Of a stretch of DNA of 64,000 nt, positions 1 to 12,781 are shown piece after piece; the stretch's first letter is position 1; each line of letters opens with the position of its first letter. The stretch comes from Biscogniauxia marginata. Lineage: Eukaryota; Ascomycota; Sordariomycetes; Xylariales; Xylariaceae. A model generated the notes under the pieces. It did no database searches, had not been told where the DNA came from, and saw only the letters and a program-made list of their open reading frames with translations. The stretch lies in contig MU404082.1 of assembly GCA_022695795.1 (NCBI GenBank), positions 364,027 through 428,026 on the forward strand, given 5' to 3'. The position numbers were made by a program, and so were the translations under genes.

Positions 1-1207
1 TATCCCGGCCTACCAGCGTCTTGACCAGGGTATAAGCATCCATGAGGGTAGCCGTAGTAACTTTGCCCGCCACTTGACGAAGCATGCGTGCTATCGGGCC
101 GAAATTTGTACTTGGTGCCACCAGGTAGGACAGAGGGACCAGGACCTGGTTGATCATGGTGAAGTTGCCTAAGTAGTTGGGTGGCACAACTTCAGGAAAG
201 TAAGGTCGAACATCGAAGGGTAGATCCAGACGCACAATAGCATCATCATCACCAGTGGTGCGTCCTATATTTGTAGCTTTGCCGTCCAAGGCCATCTTAG
301 CCGCTGTTCTCGATTTGAGCAAAGAACGCCAAACCAGCGCGCAGATAACGTCGTTCACAGATACGTCGGTAGCACCCGGATCCTTGATGCACTCATCTCG
401 TAGAGCCTTGACGTTGGCAGGCGATATATAGAATATGTAGGCCTTCATTTCTCCTCTGGAACTGGCAGCCTCTGGTGCTGGAGCATGTTCAGCCTCCTGG
501 AGTCCATTTATTGGTGCTCGCGAGTTGGGATCTCCAGGAGCCTCGAGACCGAGTAGCCGCCAAGTCTCCGGCGGAATCTGCTCCGCTGATTTCCCAGCCC
601 CTTCTTTAGACCATATCTGTTCCAGGACATTATGGTCAGAAATCTCCGGTAGCTCCTCTGTTTTCAATGCGTTTCCAAGTTGCACATCTTGGCAATTGTC
701 TGCCCAGATCTTGAGCACGCTGTTGACGCCCATACCGTCTGATGCAGCATGGCATATAGCTGCTGTAAGTATACAGGCACCGGGTAGGAAGTTGGCTTGA
801 GCCACGAAGACTTCGGTGCCATTAGACAGATTGGGGAGAAAAGGTACCCAGGTTAATTCTTCATCTTCGAATGTCGATGGGTGAAATGAGGATTCCCTTA
901 GCTCTTCATATGTCACGGAGGAGTCCAACTCGTTGAACTTGAGCTGATAAGGCTGAGATCTATCATGGGTGATCGGGTAATAACGAATCTCAAGGGCCCC
1001 TGTTGTGGATGTCGATGTGGGATGGACCTTTCCGCTTAGCCATGGCAGCTGGACGAATGTCCTATGTAATCCCTTCCGAAGAACATCAAAGGCTTCCTCT
1101 GGGTTGACATTGGCTTTGAGGCGTAGATATAGTATAGCGTTGGCATAATTTGGGGGAGGTAGGTGATCCAGAGAATTTAGGGCAAGATGGATAGGTTTGG
1201 AATCCAT
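1..1207 (-). CDS. BAHD/trichothecene-3-O-acetyltransferase-like acyltransferase, 3' end missing
   Basis: An uninterrupted reading frame starts at the ATG at 1207 and runs off the left edge, so only the first 402 residues are present. The family transfers an acyl group from acyl-CoA to a hydroxyl of a small metabolite in the cytosol. The HxxxDG active-site motif is visible (HAASDG, His153-Asp157), set in a hydrophobic stretch as usual. The second family motif (DFGWG), normally near the C-terminus, would lie outside the window. No intron is seen. The gene is divergent from the polyketide synthase, with about 1.06 kb between the start codons, which suggests a shared promoter and a role in acylating the polyketide. 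The exact acceptor and acyl donor cannot be told. The family call is firm; cluster membership is inferred from position. Confidence 0.85.
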   Translation of the reverse strand, partial: MDSKPIHLALNSLDHLPPPNYANAILYLRLKANVNPEEAFDVLRKGLHRTFVQLPWLSGKVHPTSTSTTGALEIRYYPITHDRSQPYQLKFNELDSSVTYEELRESSFHPSTFEDEELTWVPFLPNLSNGTEVFVAQANFLPGACILTAAICHAASDGMGVNSVLKIWADNCQDVQLGNALKTEELPEISDHNVLEQIWSKEGAGKSAEQIPPETWRLLGLEAPGDPNSRAPINGLQEAEHAPAPEAASSRGEMKAYIFYISPANVKALRDECIKDPGATDVSVNDVICALVWRSLLKSRTAAKMALDGKATNIGRTTGDDDAIVRLDLPFDVRPYFPEVVPPNYLGNFTMINQVLVPLSYLVAPSTNFGPIARMLRQVAGKVTTATLMDAYTLVKTLVGRD

Positions 1208-2266
1208 TGCTCTTTAACAGAAACAAAAGCTTTTCACCTTATTATCCCTTCAATAAATACAAGCTCAAGTTGTAGATAATGTGGTAGGTATAGATTCTAA
1301 GTACACTCCTGTCAAGTGGTAACCGATAAAATAGCAGGGGACGATTTCTCCAGGTAATTCGTCCCTGTAGGAGATGATTTACATATGTGATATCTGTCTC
1401 AAAACCTTCTTGTTTTATTGACTATCTCCGGGCAAAGCAATATGTAAGATATAGGAACACTTCTTGGCCGGGTGATTACAATGAAGCCATACCCAATAAT
1501 TCTCCAAGCATATACCAAGTTAAATCCGTCCTCAGGAATTCTTGTAGTAGGTGACTGCTTATTCGGTGCAGCGCCAAGAGTTCCCCTGGTAATAATCTGC
1601 CGAACGGAGGTGCCCACGCGGGGCCGAACTTAGACCTCCGAATTCTACCGCTCCTCCGGTACAATATGCATATGCACATCAGCACATCATCGGGGGCGGA
1701 ATTCCTCTCGTTGGCTGCTTACCCCTCATTAACAAGGAACAAGGTGATAGTTGATAGGCTTACTAGACCGAAATCACAATAGCGCAGGGGAAGCTATCAT
1801 CTCACTCAACCAAAGGTACGGAAAAGTATATCCATCTTCGGCCGTGGCTAACAGGTTTATTCATATGAGCTAAAGCCTCGTTACTGAGATTAATCTTTTC
1901 GCCGGTAGGCCCCGTTAAGTAAGTAATGAAAGCAACTTGAAACAATCCAGATTAGGGGTACCATACGAATAACAAGAGGCCGTTTCGGCCACGACAGCGG
2001 GTGTATGCCGGTCAAAATAATTGAAACTCTTGCAGGTTTTCTGAGTAGCCTAAAATGAATCCAATAGTAAAATTATTTCTGCGCCGGAATGGCTTAAAGT
2101 GTTACATTTCCCAGGTGCTTCTAACTCTTCATAATATGAAGGGGCATAGATGGTCACCTTGTTGTATTTAACCAACCAAAAGCGCGCGGTCTTGAATCGT
2201 CTGTTTGTTTCTCTCTATACTTGTTGCTACCCTTTGCCGTGAGACGCTGCCAGTTAGTTCCCAAAC
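1208..2266. promoter_or_regulatory. Divergent promoter between acyltransferase and HR-PKS
   Basis: This 1.06 kb stretch lies between two divergent ATGs and holds no credible gene; the short frames in it have no domain or codon signal. A TATTTAA stretch lies about 100 bp before the PKS start. Two CCGAAC hexamers at about 1601 and 1623, and a near-palindrome GGCCGTTTCGGCC at about 1979-1991, are possible zinc-cluster binding sites, but this is inference only. Confidence 0.5.
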
Positions 2267-5200
2267 ATGTCTGTTGACGGAGAGCTCCCGACTTCATCCC
2301 AGTCAATTGCTATTATTGGCATGGCCTGCAGGTTTCCTGGAGATGCCACAAGTCCTTCAAAGCTTTGGGACCTCTGCGCTGACGGTCGAAGCGCCTGGTC
2401 AGAAATTCCACAAGATCGGTTTGATGCGAAGTCATTGTATGATGCAAACTCGGAAAAGGCTGGCAGAGTAGGTCACTCCTAAGCTATACATGTTTCTATT
2501 CGCATACTATGCTGATCCTTAATCAAGAGTAACGTACTTGGAGGACACTTCTTGAAAGAAGATGTGGCACGATTTGATGCTGGGTTTTTCAACCTACCGG
2601 CAGAGGTTGCGAGTGTTAGTTCCTCTATATCCCAAATATGCACTCTGGCTAGGTTTCCAGACTCCACATTAACCCCCTCCAGGCCATGGACCCTCAGATA
2701 AGACTCTTGCTAGAATCAGTCTACGAAGCAACGGAGGATGGTCAGTCTTATGCAAGCCATGGAGGTCAATCACCACTGACTTGGAAATGTAGCTGGAATA
2801 CCACTAGAGAGGCTAGCTGGCTCGAATACCTCTGTATTTTCTGGGTGCTATGGTACTGATTACCAGGATATCCAAACCAGGGATCCTGAATTGATGGCGG
2901 CGCCATTCATGACGGGCAACTATACCACTATGTTTGCAAATCGTATCTCACACTTCTACGACTTGCAGGGGGCAAGTATAACGATTGATACCGGTTGCTC
3001 ATCTGGACTCGTAGCTTTACATCAAGGGTGCCATACCATCCGTTCTGGTGAATCAGATATGTCTATCGTCGGAGCATCCAGTATGATGCTGAGCCAAGAC
3101 ATGTTTATCTCCATGTCCACACTAGGGTATTCCCCCTTTCCTTGAATTCTTATCTGGCGGCAAGTATTCCTGACGATGATAAAGAGTGCTTAGCCCTGAG
3201 GGTAAGTGCTATGCCTGGGACTCACGTGCCCATGGTTATGGCCGCGGAGAAGGTGTTGCGGCACTCATCCTCAAGTCTCTCGGTGCTGCAATAAAGGATG
3301 GAGATCGCATTCACGCGGTTATCCGAAATAGCAGTCTGAACCAAGATGGCAAAACGACGACGATAACATCACCTTCCATGGAAGCTCAAATCAAATTAAT
3401 AGAAACTTGCTATAAGGGTGCCGGCCTCAATCTTTCGGAAACCGGTTACGTTGAAGCTCATATGACGGGTACTCAAGTTGGAGACGCCATCGAAGCTGAA
3501 GCACTGGCTAGAACATTTGGAAAATTTGCGACTCGCGAACCGATTTCGGTTGGTTCTGTAAAGACCAATATTGGGCACACCGAGCCCGTAAGCGGCCTCG
3601 CAGCAATTATCAAAACCGTCTATGCTCTGAAACACGGCCAAATGGCACCCAATATAAACTACGAAGAGACAAATCCAAAGATTAAATTGGATGAATGGCA
3701 CCTTCAAGTCAGTTCATATTATTTAAACCGAATCGTGCATCTCAATATGTTCTAACCAACTGACACATCAAGGTTCCAACACGTCTTACTCAATGGCCGC
3801 AGGGCAAGCCCCTTCGTGCCTCGATCAACAACTTCGGTTACGGTGGAACTAATGCTCATGTTATCCTAGATAGTGCTTCTTCCTTGCTACCACACGCAAA
3901 CGGAGTCAATGGGAGTGCTACATATCAAAACGGAACACATAGTTCTAATCAGTATCGGGTTTTCATCCTTAGCGCCAAGGACTCGACCGCTTGCAAGGAA
4001 ATGGCAAAGAATCTTGCCATATACCTCCGCCAGTCGATTCAAGATGGCCGCGAGCCGGCGCCTAGCAATCTGGCCTACACATTGTTCGAGCGTCGGTCAC
4101 GTCTCCCATGGGCGACGGCGGTCAGGGCTCGCAGTTTAGAGCAACTCGCGGAGCGCCTGGAGCAGCCGGTAGCGAAGGGGCCATTACACGCCACAAAACG
4201 TCCTCGCCTGGGATTCGTGTTCAACGGCCAGGGTGCTCAGTGGTATGCGATGGGACGGGAACTTATCACTGCGTATCCTGTCTTTGGCACTGCAATCCAC
4301 AAGGCAGGCCAGATCCTTAACGAGTACGGCGCAAACTGGTCCTTGTATGGTAAGCGGATTTTGAGTAAACAAATCAATCGAGACAGGTGCTAATTGTTTC
4401 TAGACGAGTTGATGCGTGACGAGCAGTCTACACGCGTAGGCGAAATCAATCTATCCCAGCCTATAAGCGTCGCGCTCCAGCTATGCCTAGTTGACCTTTT
4501 GAGATCATGGGGGATAGCTCCTTCGGCTGTAACTAGTCATTCAAGCGGTGAGATTGCCGCTGCCTACGCTATAGGCGCGTTGTCATTCAAGGAGGCCCTT
4601 GGCGTGGTCTATTTCCGTGGTGAGCTCGCACTTAAACACCAGAAGCTATCGCCCCTCTTCGGTGGAATGCTTGCTGCCGGAGTCGGCCCAGATCAGGCCG
4701 AGCGGTATATAGCAGATACTATAGATGGCCACGTTGTGGTTGCATGTATCAACAGCCAGGAGAGTATAACATTGTCAGGAGACCTACCGGCTCTGGATGA
4801 GGTCGCGTCTCGATTAGAAAAAGATGGAATGTTTGCGAGAAGGTTGAAAGTTCCCCTAGCTTATCACTCCCACCACATGCTGCCAATGGCCCAGGAGTAC
4901 ATCGACAAATTGCGCTCTATTCTTCCGGAACATTGGGAGTGGAACGATAGTATCACATTTGCGTCACCGGTCACCGGTGACATCGCCTCCCCCAAGGTCC
5001 TAACACCGGAGCATTGGGCCTGCAATCTGACGAGTCCTGTTCGCTTCAGTGAAGCTTTCGAGAGTATGTGTCGTTCCGACGCAAATATTGATACGTTGGT
5101 AGAGGTTGGAGCACACAGCACACTTGCAGGTCCGATCAGACAAACCCTCAAACTCAACGGTAAAAAGATGGCATACATTTCATGCCTCAAGAGATCCACG

Positions 5201-8200
5201 GATGCTGTCGAGACTATGCAAGATCTCGTATGCGAGCTCTTAGTTCGCGGTTACCCGGTGGACCTCAATGCCGTAAACGCACCATTCGGCAAGGAGACAC
5301 AGAATTTCACCCCCGACCTCCCTACGTATCCATGGAACCACAGCGCACGATATTGGGTGGAACCAAGGATTAGTAGGGATTATCGATATAAGAAATTCCC
5401 GCCACATGAACTCCTCGGCCTTCCTATTTCCGGCAGTACTGAGCCTATAGCCACCTGGAGGAGCTTCTTACGTTTATCGGACCTTCCATGGCTCGTTGAC
5501 CATCAGGTGGATTCAAAGGTCGTTCTTCCCGGAGCTGCTTACATTTCGATGGTAATCGAAGCTGTCCGCTTCATTGCGGACTCGTCTTCGTCCGTAAGGG
5601 GCTTCCGGCTAAGGGATGTCAATATCGTAACTGCTCTAACAATTCCAGAGTCCTCTGACGGTGTTGAAGTGCACACCCGCCTCCGTCCATGCAGTGAGAG
5701 CGAAATGGACCACAGGGGCTGGTACGAGTTTGAAATTGGCTCTATTGATACCAGTGGTTCTTGGAGTAAGAATTGCTATGGTTTTATCTCAGCCGAGACG
5801 GATACTACTAACAAATCACCCTTATTCCGTGAACCAGAGAATCCATGTGAAGATTCGTTCTTCGCTGCCGGCGCGAAGACTCGAGATGTCGATGTAGCAT
5901 CGCTATATGCTACCTTACGACAAATGAACATCTATCATGGGCCAGCGTTTCAGAACCTCCTCGATGGCCGTGCCGCAGACAAAAAAGCAATCTCACATCT
6001 ATCTATCTCATCAGTTGCTTCTGAGACCTTTGACTACATCATACACCCTACGACGTTGGACACCGTTATCCAAGCCACGTTCGGCGGATTACCAAAAGAA
6101 TTATCACAGGGTTCTATGTTTCTCCCCAGATCAATCGGTAATCTTTTCATACCGAGCGACCTAAAAAGGCAAGCTGGCAGCAAGCTTAAAATTTTGACCG
6201 AGTTGCGCAAGTCAGGTCGACGCGGGTTTTGGGCCAATATTGCCGTTTCCAGTGTTGATGGTGACGGGTTATCCCCTTCGTATCTTCGAATGGATGACTT
6301 TTACTGCCAAGCAATCCCATTGGATCTCGACAATAGTGCTGGGAGTCAAAAATTTCCCGTTTGCTCTAAGAGTCGTTGGGAAGTTGACATATCCCACCAA
6401 GTGCCGGCAGTTATTAAGGACTCTATGAAGATTGCCTTGAGCGACGAGGAGGCAGATTTCGAAAGGAAACTTCTGCGGTCTTCCTACCATTTTATCTATG
6501 ATGCCATGATTCAGCTGAAGAACGATAAAAGAGAAAGCTGGACCTGGTACCATAAGGTATACTACGATTGGATGGAACACATTGTCGCTCTCGGCACGAG
6601 TGGAGCTCTGAGCCCCGGAAGCAAATCGTGGTCAAGAACCTCCAAGGGAATGAAGCAAATATTGAATGATGAGCTCGATTCTAGCGACGCCTCCGGGAAA
6701 CTCGTCGTAAGAGTTGGTCGGCAAATAGCCAGTATCGTCCGAGGAGAGGTCACGCCACTTGAGGTAATGATGGAGGGAAACCTGTTGAACCAATATTACA
6801 TGGAGATCCCAAGACTCAAATCTCGTACTTACAAGCACCTGAAAGAACTCATGGAGCTCATCGCCATCAAGAACCCGGGAGCCAACGTCCTTGAGATAGG
6901 TGCGGGCACAGGAGGAGCTACACAAACAGTCCTCGAGGCCTTCGGTTCTCGAGGAGACGATTCTGGATCTCTTCTCGGTCATTATACATTCACTGACGTT
7001 TCCGCTGGATTCTTCGAGGCGGCTAAGCAGAAACTGGCGGCGTGGGAAGGCATGGTGAACTTCACCAAGCTCGATATCGAGTCAGATCCAGCTGAACAGT
7101 CTATAGAGCTTGGTAGCTATGACCTTATCGTAGCTTCAATGGTTCTCCACGCAACCAAGAGCTTGCACAAGACGATGTCCCATGTACGCAAGCTCCTCAA
7201 GCCAGGGGGCAGGCTCGTATTGATCGAAGCCACGCAAGATCGGCTTGACACGCAAATCATATTCGGTACTCTTCCAGGGTGGTGGCTTAGCGAGGAGCCG
7301 TTCCGAAAACATAGTCCAAACGTATCCTTAAAAGTTTGGGACGAGGTACTAAAAGATACTGGGTTTTCTGGAGTTGATTTTGATATCGGCGATTGTGAGG
7401 AAAGCCAGTTCCAGAGTTGCAGTGTCATCTTGAGCAGCGCGACGGCGACTCCGTCTTATCCATTTCCCATTTCAATCGTGCACGCCGCCTCATATTCGCC
7501 TCCTTGGGTGGCACAACTCGCGGAAGCCATACGAGATGAAACGGGCGCTTCACCTACTGTGGAGGGCTTGGATGAACTAAAATCAGTTCAGGATAAGTTT
7601 TTTATCTTCACGGCTGAAATGAATGCTCCCTTCCTCGACGGAATCGATAGTGGTTCTTTCTACAAACTTCAAAATCTCCTCGTCAACAGTCGGGGAGTCC
7701 TCTGGCTGAGCTGTGGAAGCATAGTGGATGCCAAGATGCCAGCCTTTGCGCAAACGCAAGGTCTGCTACGAACTCTACGTCAGGAACACTCAGATAATCG
7801 ATACGTCCAGCTCGACTTCGAGCAGAGTGCTGACCCTTGGTCGGAAGATAAGATCAACTTCATCGTCCACGTCCTACGACAAGCCCTTGACTACAACAAT
7901 GATCATGTAGGTATTGAATGGGAATACGCGGTCAAAGACTCGATTCTTCACGTTCCCAGAGTTTATACAGACAAGCACGAAGACAGCAGCGATGTCGACC
8001 CAGTCCCTCGGTCACAGCCCTTCGACCAACCCGGACGTACCCTCGTGTGGGAACCGTCAACTACGGGCACATTGAGTAATCTCTGTTTCACAGATGGGAT
8101 AGACCAGTCTGGCGAGGTCCCCAGTGGGATGGTCGAAATCGAAGCAAAAGCATTTGGCCTAAACTTTCGAGATGTTATGATCGCGTTAGGTCAACTAGAC

Positions 8201-10368
8201 GATACCTTCGTAGGTCACGACTGCGCCGGGGTTGTCACGCGGCTGGGACAGCATACGGAGCAGAGCGGATTGAAAGTTGGCGACAGAGTCTGCGGGATAG
8301 CCCAGGGACGATTTGCTAGTTCGAGCTTGGCCTACTGGACTGGGGTTACTAAGCTCCCTAATGACATGTCCTGGGAAGATGGTGCCGCAATCCCGATTGC
8401 TTATGCTACAGCGTATCACTGCCTCGTGCGTGTCGGGGGTTTAAGGAAGGAGGAGTCAGTTTTGATCCACGCAGCCACCGGAGGAGTTGGTCAGGCAGCT
8501 ATCATTATAGCACAGCATATCGGCGCCAAAGTGTTCGTGACCTGCAGCACGGTAGCAAAGAAAAATTTTCTCATCGAGAAGTATCACATCGAGGATACGC
8601 GCATCTTGTCCAGTAGAGACACAAGCTTCGCCCCGGCCATCATGGCGGCGACAGATGGTAAGGGCGTCGACGTAGTGCTCAACTCGCTATCTGGGCCTAT
8701 GCTTAAAGCGACATGGAGCTGCATCGCCCGGTTTGGCAGGTTCGTTGAGATCGGGAAGGTCGACATTGAGGCAGCGAGGCATCTTGACACCACGCCCTTT
8801 GGCCGCTGCGCAACATACGCCGGGTTTGACATGTTACAGCTCAACGAATATGACGGTCCACATACCAATGAAGCCCTTGCAGAAAGTGTCCGCATCTGTC
8901 ACTCAAGGACAAAAAGTGGAAACGGGGGTCCGATGTATCCTATCCAAACGTACTCTATTTCCGATATGGAAAAGGCGATGAGGAAGATGCAGAGTGGATT
9001 GCATGTAGGCAAGCTCGTGCTTGTTCCACGTGCTGGAGACGAAGTCAACGTGAGTTCTGACTGATTACTCTTCTTCTTCCTACATGTCAAGTTGCTAACC
9101 TCGAGGACATAACTTAATAGGTCATTGCTCGCCCGCGCCCGCTTTCGTTCGCAGGCTCAGATTCAACGTATCTCATAGCAGGCGGTCTGGGCGGCATCGG
9201 TCGTGCCATTACTTCATGGATGATAGAGAACTGTGCAAAGAACATTCTGCTCGTGTCGCGAAATGCCGAGTCGCATCCCGATGCTGTCGAACTTGTGCAA
9301 ACGGCTAAAGCAGAGGGCGTCAACATCCATGTGCGGAATTGCGACGTCTCCAGCGAAGAAGCTCTTTTAAAACTCCTCAAATACTGCACTTCTGTGTCGT
9401 TGCCACCAATAAGGGGGGTTATCAATGGAGCTATGGTTTTAGATGTGAGACAGAACGCCCCTCTTAAGTCTATCACGCCGCCAGCAGCCATACTGACAAG
9501 AAAACTCGTTTAGGATACGATCATGGAACGTATGACATTCGAACAATGGCAGCGTGCAGTACAAACCAAGGTCCAGGGTACCATCAACCTGCATAAACAT
9601 CTACCCAACCTACAATTCTTCGTGATGCTGTCTTCACTGACCGGAGTAGCTGGGCACGTTTCGCAAGCCAACTATGCTGCCGGAAACACCTTTCAGGACT
9701 CCATGGCACGCTATCGAACGGGATCTGGCCAGCCCGCCGTGAGTCTCGACCTCAGTGCCGTTACGAATGTTGGTTACGTAGCTGCTGAGGATTCTGCCGG
9801 TGGGGACAATCGCGTACTTTCTCGTGTTGAAGCTCTCGGGACGATCTCGCTCGAAATGGATGCGATACTGCGCATTCTCGAGGCCGCCATGCTGCGCAAT
9901 CCGCAGCGGCTCCGACAAGATGATGCCCAAGTCATTGTCGGTCTGGCACCCTGGGATCGCCTACCAGATAGCGCCCCCGTTCGGCAGGACCCTCGCTTCG
10001 GCACGTTACGCCTAGCCAACCCTCGCGGGGCCGCCGCTGCCGTGTCCGCAGCAGCAGAAGCGGCAGCCAGTAGCCCGACAGCCATGATGATACGAGCACT
10101 CGATACTTTGACCGAGAGGACACGGTCGGTGGCAGCGGCGGTGGCAGAGCGGCTAGCAACTATATTTAGTGTCTCGGTCGAACAATTGGATCTCGGTGCG
10201 CCCATGGTCTCACACGGTGTTGACTCTCTAGTCGCGGTTGAGCTGCGCAACTGGCTCACGGGAGTAGCGAAGGCAAAGATATCCATTTTTGAGATTCTGC
10301 AGAGTAGTTCGCTGGTGGAATTTGCGGAGCTGATCCTGGAGAGGAGTCAAGTTGTTCAGGGGCAATGA
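2267..10368 (+). CDS. Highly reducing polyketide synthase (KS-AT-DH-MT-ER-KR-ACP)
   Basis: Nine exons join in phase: 2267-2467, 2528-2614, 2683-2740, 2793-3126, 3185-3707, 3773-4349, 4404-9049, 9121-9444 and 9514-10368, giving 2534 aa. It is an iterative type I synthase that builds a reduced, C-methylated chain from malonyl-CoA. KS: Cys184 in DTGCSSG, His319 in HMTGT, His358 in NIGH. AT: GQGAQW and nucleophile Ser640 in SHSSGE. DH: His960 in [12 protein letters not shown] and the later HPTTLD. Methyltransferase: SAM motif LEIGAGTGG near 1423. ER: NADPH motif GGVGQAA near 1950. KR: GGLGGIG, and Tyr2304 in NYAAGN. ACP: Ser2488 in GVDSL. Every catalytic motif looks intact. It ends after the ACP with no thioesterase, reductase or condensation domain, so release must come from elsewhere. 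The intron ends are hand-called but all phases agree and the length is typical of the family. Confidence 0.95.
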
Positions 10369-11243
10369 GTTCAACAGTTCTAATCCCGACTTGGCTATTA
10401 AGATGAAATTTAGATTATTTTTAGGATTCATAGGAGACCCTTCAATATACCTTTGCAAATACATGATATTATTGTCTATTTAGAATATCGTCAGGCTATC
10501 GATGGACGTACTTTGCTAAGTCCATTTCTTGCATAAATAAGACTCATATTTTGGTATAATCGAACAGGAACAGCCCGTAGAACATGCTTAACCATCGTAA
10601 AGCTCCATTCATGATTTTATCTCTCCAACAAGCTGAACTTTGGGTCAATATTGGCCCTCTGTCTTACAATACGATAAATTAGTCTCCAGACCACAGCACC
10701 CCCTCCCCCTCCCTCCCTTTTTTTTTAACTTGTCCACATCATGGCGAAAATTGATGATACTCACGTAAATCAATCACTAGCCAGCTATAACCTTATGGTT
10801 GTCCTATATCATGACAGGATAGCATTTTACTACCTGTCCGGTTAGGTGCTCCCAAGCGTCCAGCATTACCAACTCGGACAACCATGCGTACCAGCAGCGC
10901 CTCTGGGTGTACTCAGTATACCCTATGGAGTAGTTAAAGGGAATCATAGCGGTTCGGAGACCCAAGGTCGGGCCGAACAGGTTGTGTACTTCGGCTGATA
11001 GGCATATATTATCTCACGTCATAACACTGCAGGGTATACATTAGCCCTTCGGCGCCACACCGAACAGGCTGCTTGACTTGAGATGTTTTAATTACTTAGT
11101 CCCATATTTAGGTACTTCCTTGAAGTGATATAATTGTTAATTACCAGGATGACAAAACATAATAAGGCCAAAAGCGTACACCCACTATGCAATCACATAT
11201 GCAATCATCTACCTTAAGCCTCTCCCTAGAGTTATGAACTATC
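10369..11243. other. Convergent intergenic region, PKS / trans-ER
   Basis: This spacer lies between two converging 3' ends and has no gene. It holds a pyrimidine tract near 10,700-10,730 and, between 10,973 and 11,069, two copies of CCGAACAGG that pair with nearby TTCGG to make two loose inverted repeats. Their function is unknown. They could be part of 3' processing, a transposon footprint or chance. Confidence 0.4.
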
Positions 11244-12462
11244 CTAGATTCTATACACGAGTTTGCCTGCCGTGACTCGACCACTTCTCAGCTCGGACAA
11301 CCCTTTCGGTATTTCGGTCAACCCCCCTTCACGCCTGTGTACCAGAGGACCTAACCGGAGCCGATCCTGTCGCAGCAACTCGGCTATTATCTTCCAAAAG
11401 TCGGCTGCAAAAGTGAAGTCAACCATGTTTGCTGGTCGGAGCTTACCTGCGAGGTGGGTCATCTCTCCGAACGCTGAATGATGGTTAGTATAACGTGATT
11501 CCGGTCGACAAAGATCTGCACATGTCCTCGGAAAACCCACCGGTGTACCCAGATGTCCATCCATGTTGTACATCCTGTCTAGGGAATTTGTCACCTATAG
11601 GTAGTGCCGCAGTATATAGAGCTTCATCGGGTCGTGATGTGAGTGCATCGGCGCATATCTGCAAGCTGGAACCGGCCGACACGCAATCAAGTGCGTAGAG
11701 GAGACTGTCACTCGTGGCTGCGCGTATGGCAGCGGCGCAGGCTTCGCCGTCGTGATAGTCGAACGCTTCATGGGCACCCAAGGCCTTCACAAGCTGGAAA
11801 TTGCGCGGCGAGCAGGTTGTCAGGACCCGACACCCCGAAAGACGTGCAAACTGCAACCCAAACATACCAGTCGCAGTGGCACCGCCGTAGATGAGTATCG
11901 TAGGGCCCACCGAATTAGTGATCTCGGAATGCAATCGTGGAAGTGGTAGCTTCAATGTCTGATACAGTGCTATTATAGCTTTTTCTTAGCATCCACAGTA
12001 TTCCAATGGGATTGTAGACAGTGGCACCGTACCTTGACCGACGAAGTTGGCACCAACTGGTATTGTAGCCGCTTCTAAATCACTTACATGATCTGGGACA
12101 TGCAGTGAAAGAGCGCCCTTGAGCAATGCGTATTCGGCAAAGGCACCGCTGGTAGGGTCATCCACCTTCATACCGTAACAGAGCCCAGCTACACGATCTC
12201 CCGGCTTATAGTCCTGAATGACCTGCTCACCGCACGCGACTACGTAACCGGCAACATCACAGCCCACAAGGTGCGGTACCTCTTCATTGAAGATGGCAAC
12301 TCGCTTCCAGTCGGCGGGATTCAAGGCAACACTGAAAACTTTGATAAGTAGATGACCCGGGCGAACCGTGGGCACTGGTGCTATCGGGTCGATGAAGAGA
12401 TCATCCGGACCGCGTACCTTGACGGCGCGCATTGTCTCTGGAGATTGTGGTGTATCCTGCAT
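11244..12462 (-). CDS. LovC-like trans-acting enoyl reductase (MDR family)
   Basis: Three exons (12462-12033, 11969-11541, 11473-11244) join in phase to 362 aa, the usual size for this family. The protein is a zinc-independent medium-chain dehydrogenase/reductase. The N-terminal GroES-like part has NPADWKR and GCDVAGYV. The Rossmann part begins IYGGATATG near residue 172 and should bind NADPH. The C-terminus ends in the typical GKLVYRI. The last intron has a perfect branch site (ACTAAC) just before its acceptor. Members reduce the enoyl intermediate on a partner PKS whose own ER is inactive, as LovC does for LovB. Here the neighbouring PKS keeps apparently intact ER motifs, so the trans enzyme may work on selected cycles, replace a silently dead ER, or serve another step. 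It is divergent from the Tri3-like acyltransferase. Confidence 0.88.
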
Positions 12463-12781
12463 TTCGAAAATATGAACAACTTTTCAAGCCTCTCTCAAGA
12501 GACATAAGAGATGCACTCACTTTGATGAACGCGATAGAGATATCCATCAGTCAGGTTAAGATGATCGACTTATAACCGACCAAGTTTACCGGACTTGCGA
12601 TGCCACTTCGGTCATCGGCACAAGCTTGCTTGACATAATTAAATCCAACCCGAAGCACAGGCATGCTAAAGCCGATTAGTCGACAAGTACCGATCATTGG
12701 CCAGCCTACTTATGCTTGATACCTTGAAACACTCGTGTTCCTTGTAGATGCTAGAAATTGATTCTTTATGTTCTGTTCGAG
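12463..12781. promoter_or_regulatory. Divergent promoter, trans-ER / Tri3-like acyltransferase
   Basis: The 319 bp between two divergent start codons should carry both promoters. I see TTCGG at about 12,610 with CGG nearby and no other clear element. Confidence 0.4.

Noticed and set aside
9774..10286. 170-codon minus-strand frame in the PKS ACP region
   Set aside because: It is the opposite strand of the KR-ACP coding sequence, with low-complexity Ala/Ser/Arg composition.
2267..10368. PKS-NRPS hybrid, suggested by the trans-ER
   Set aside because: The protein ends after the ACP with a stop at 10366-10368; no condensation, adenylation or reductase motifs follow.
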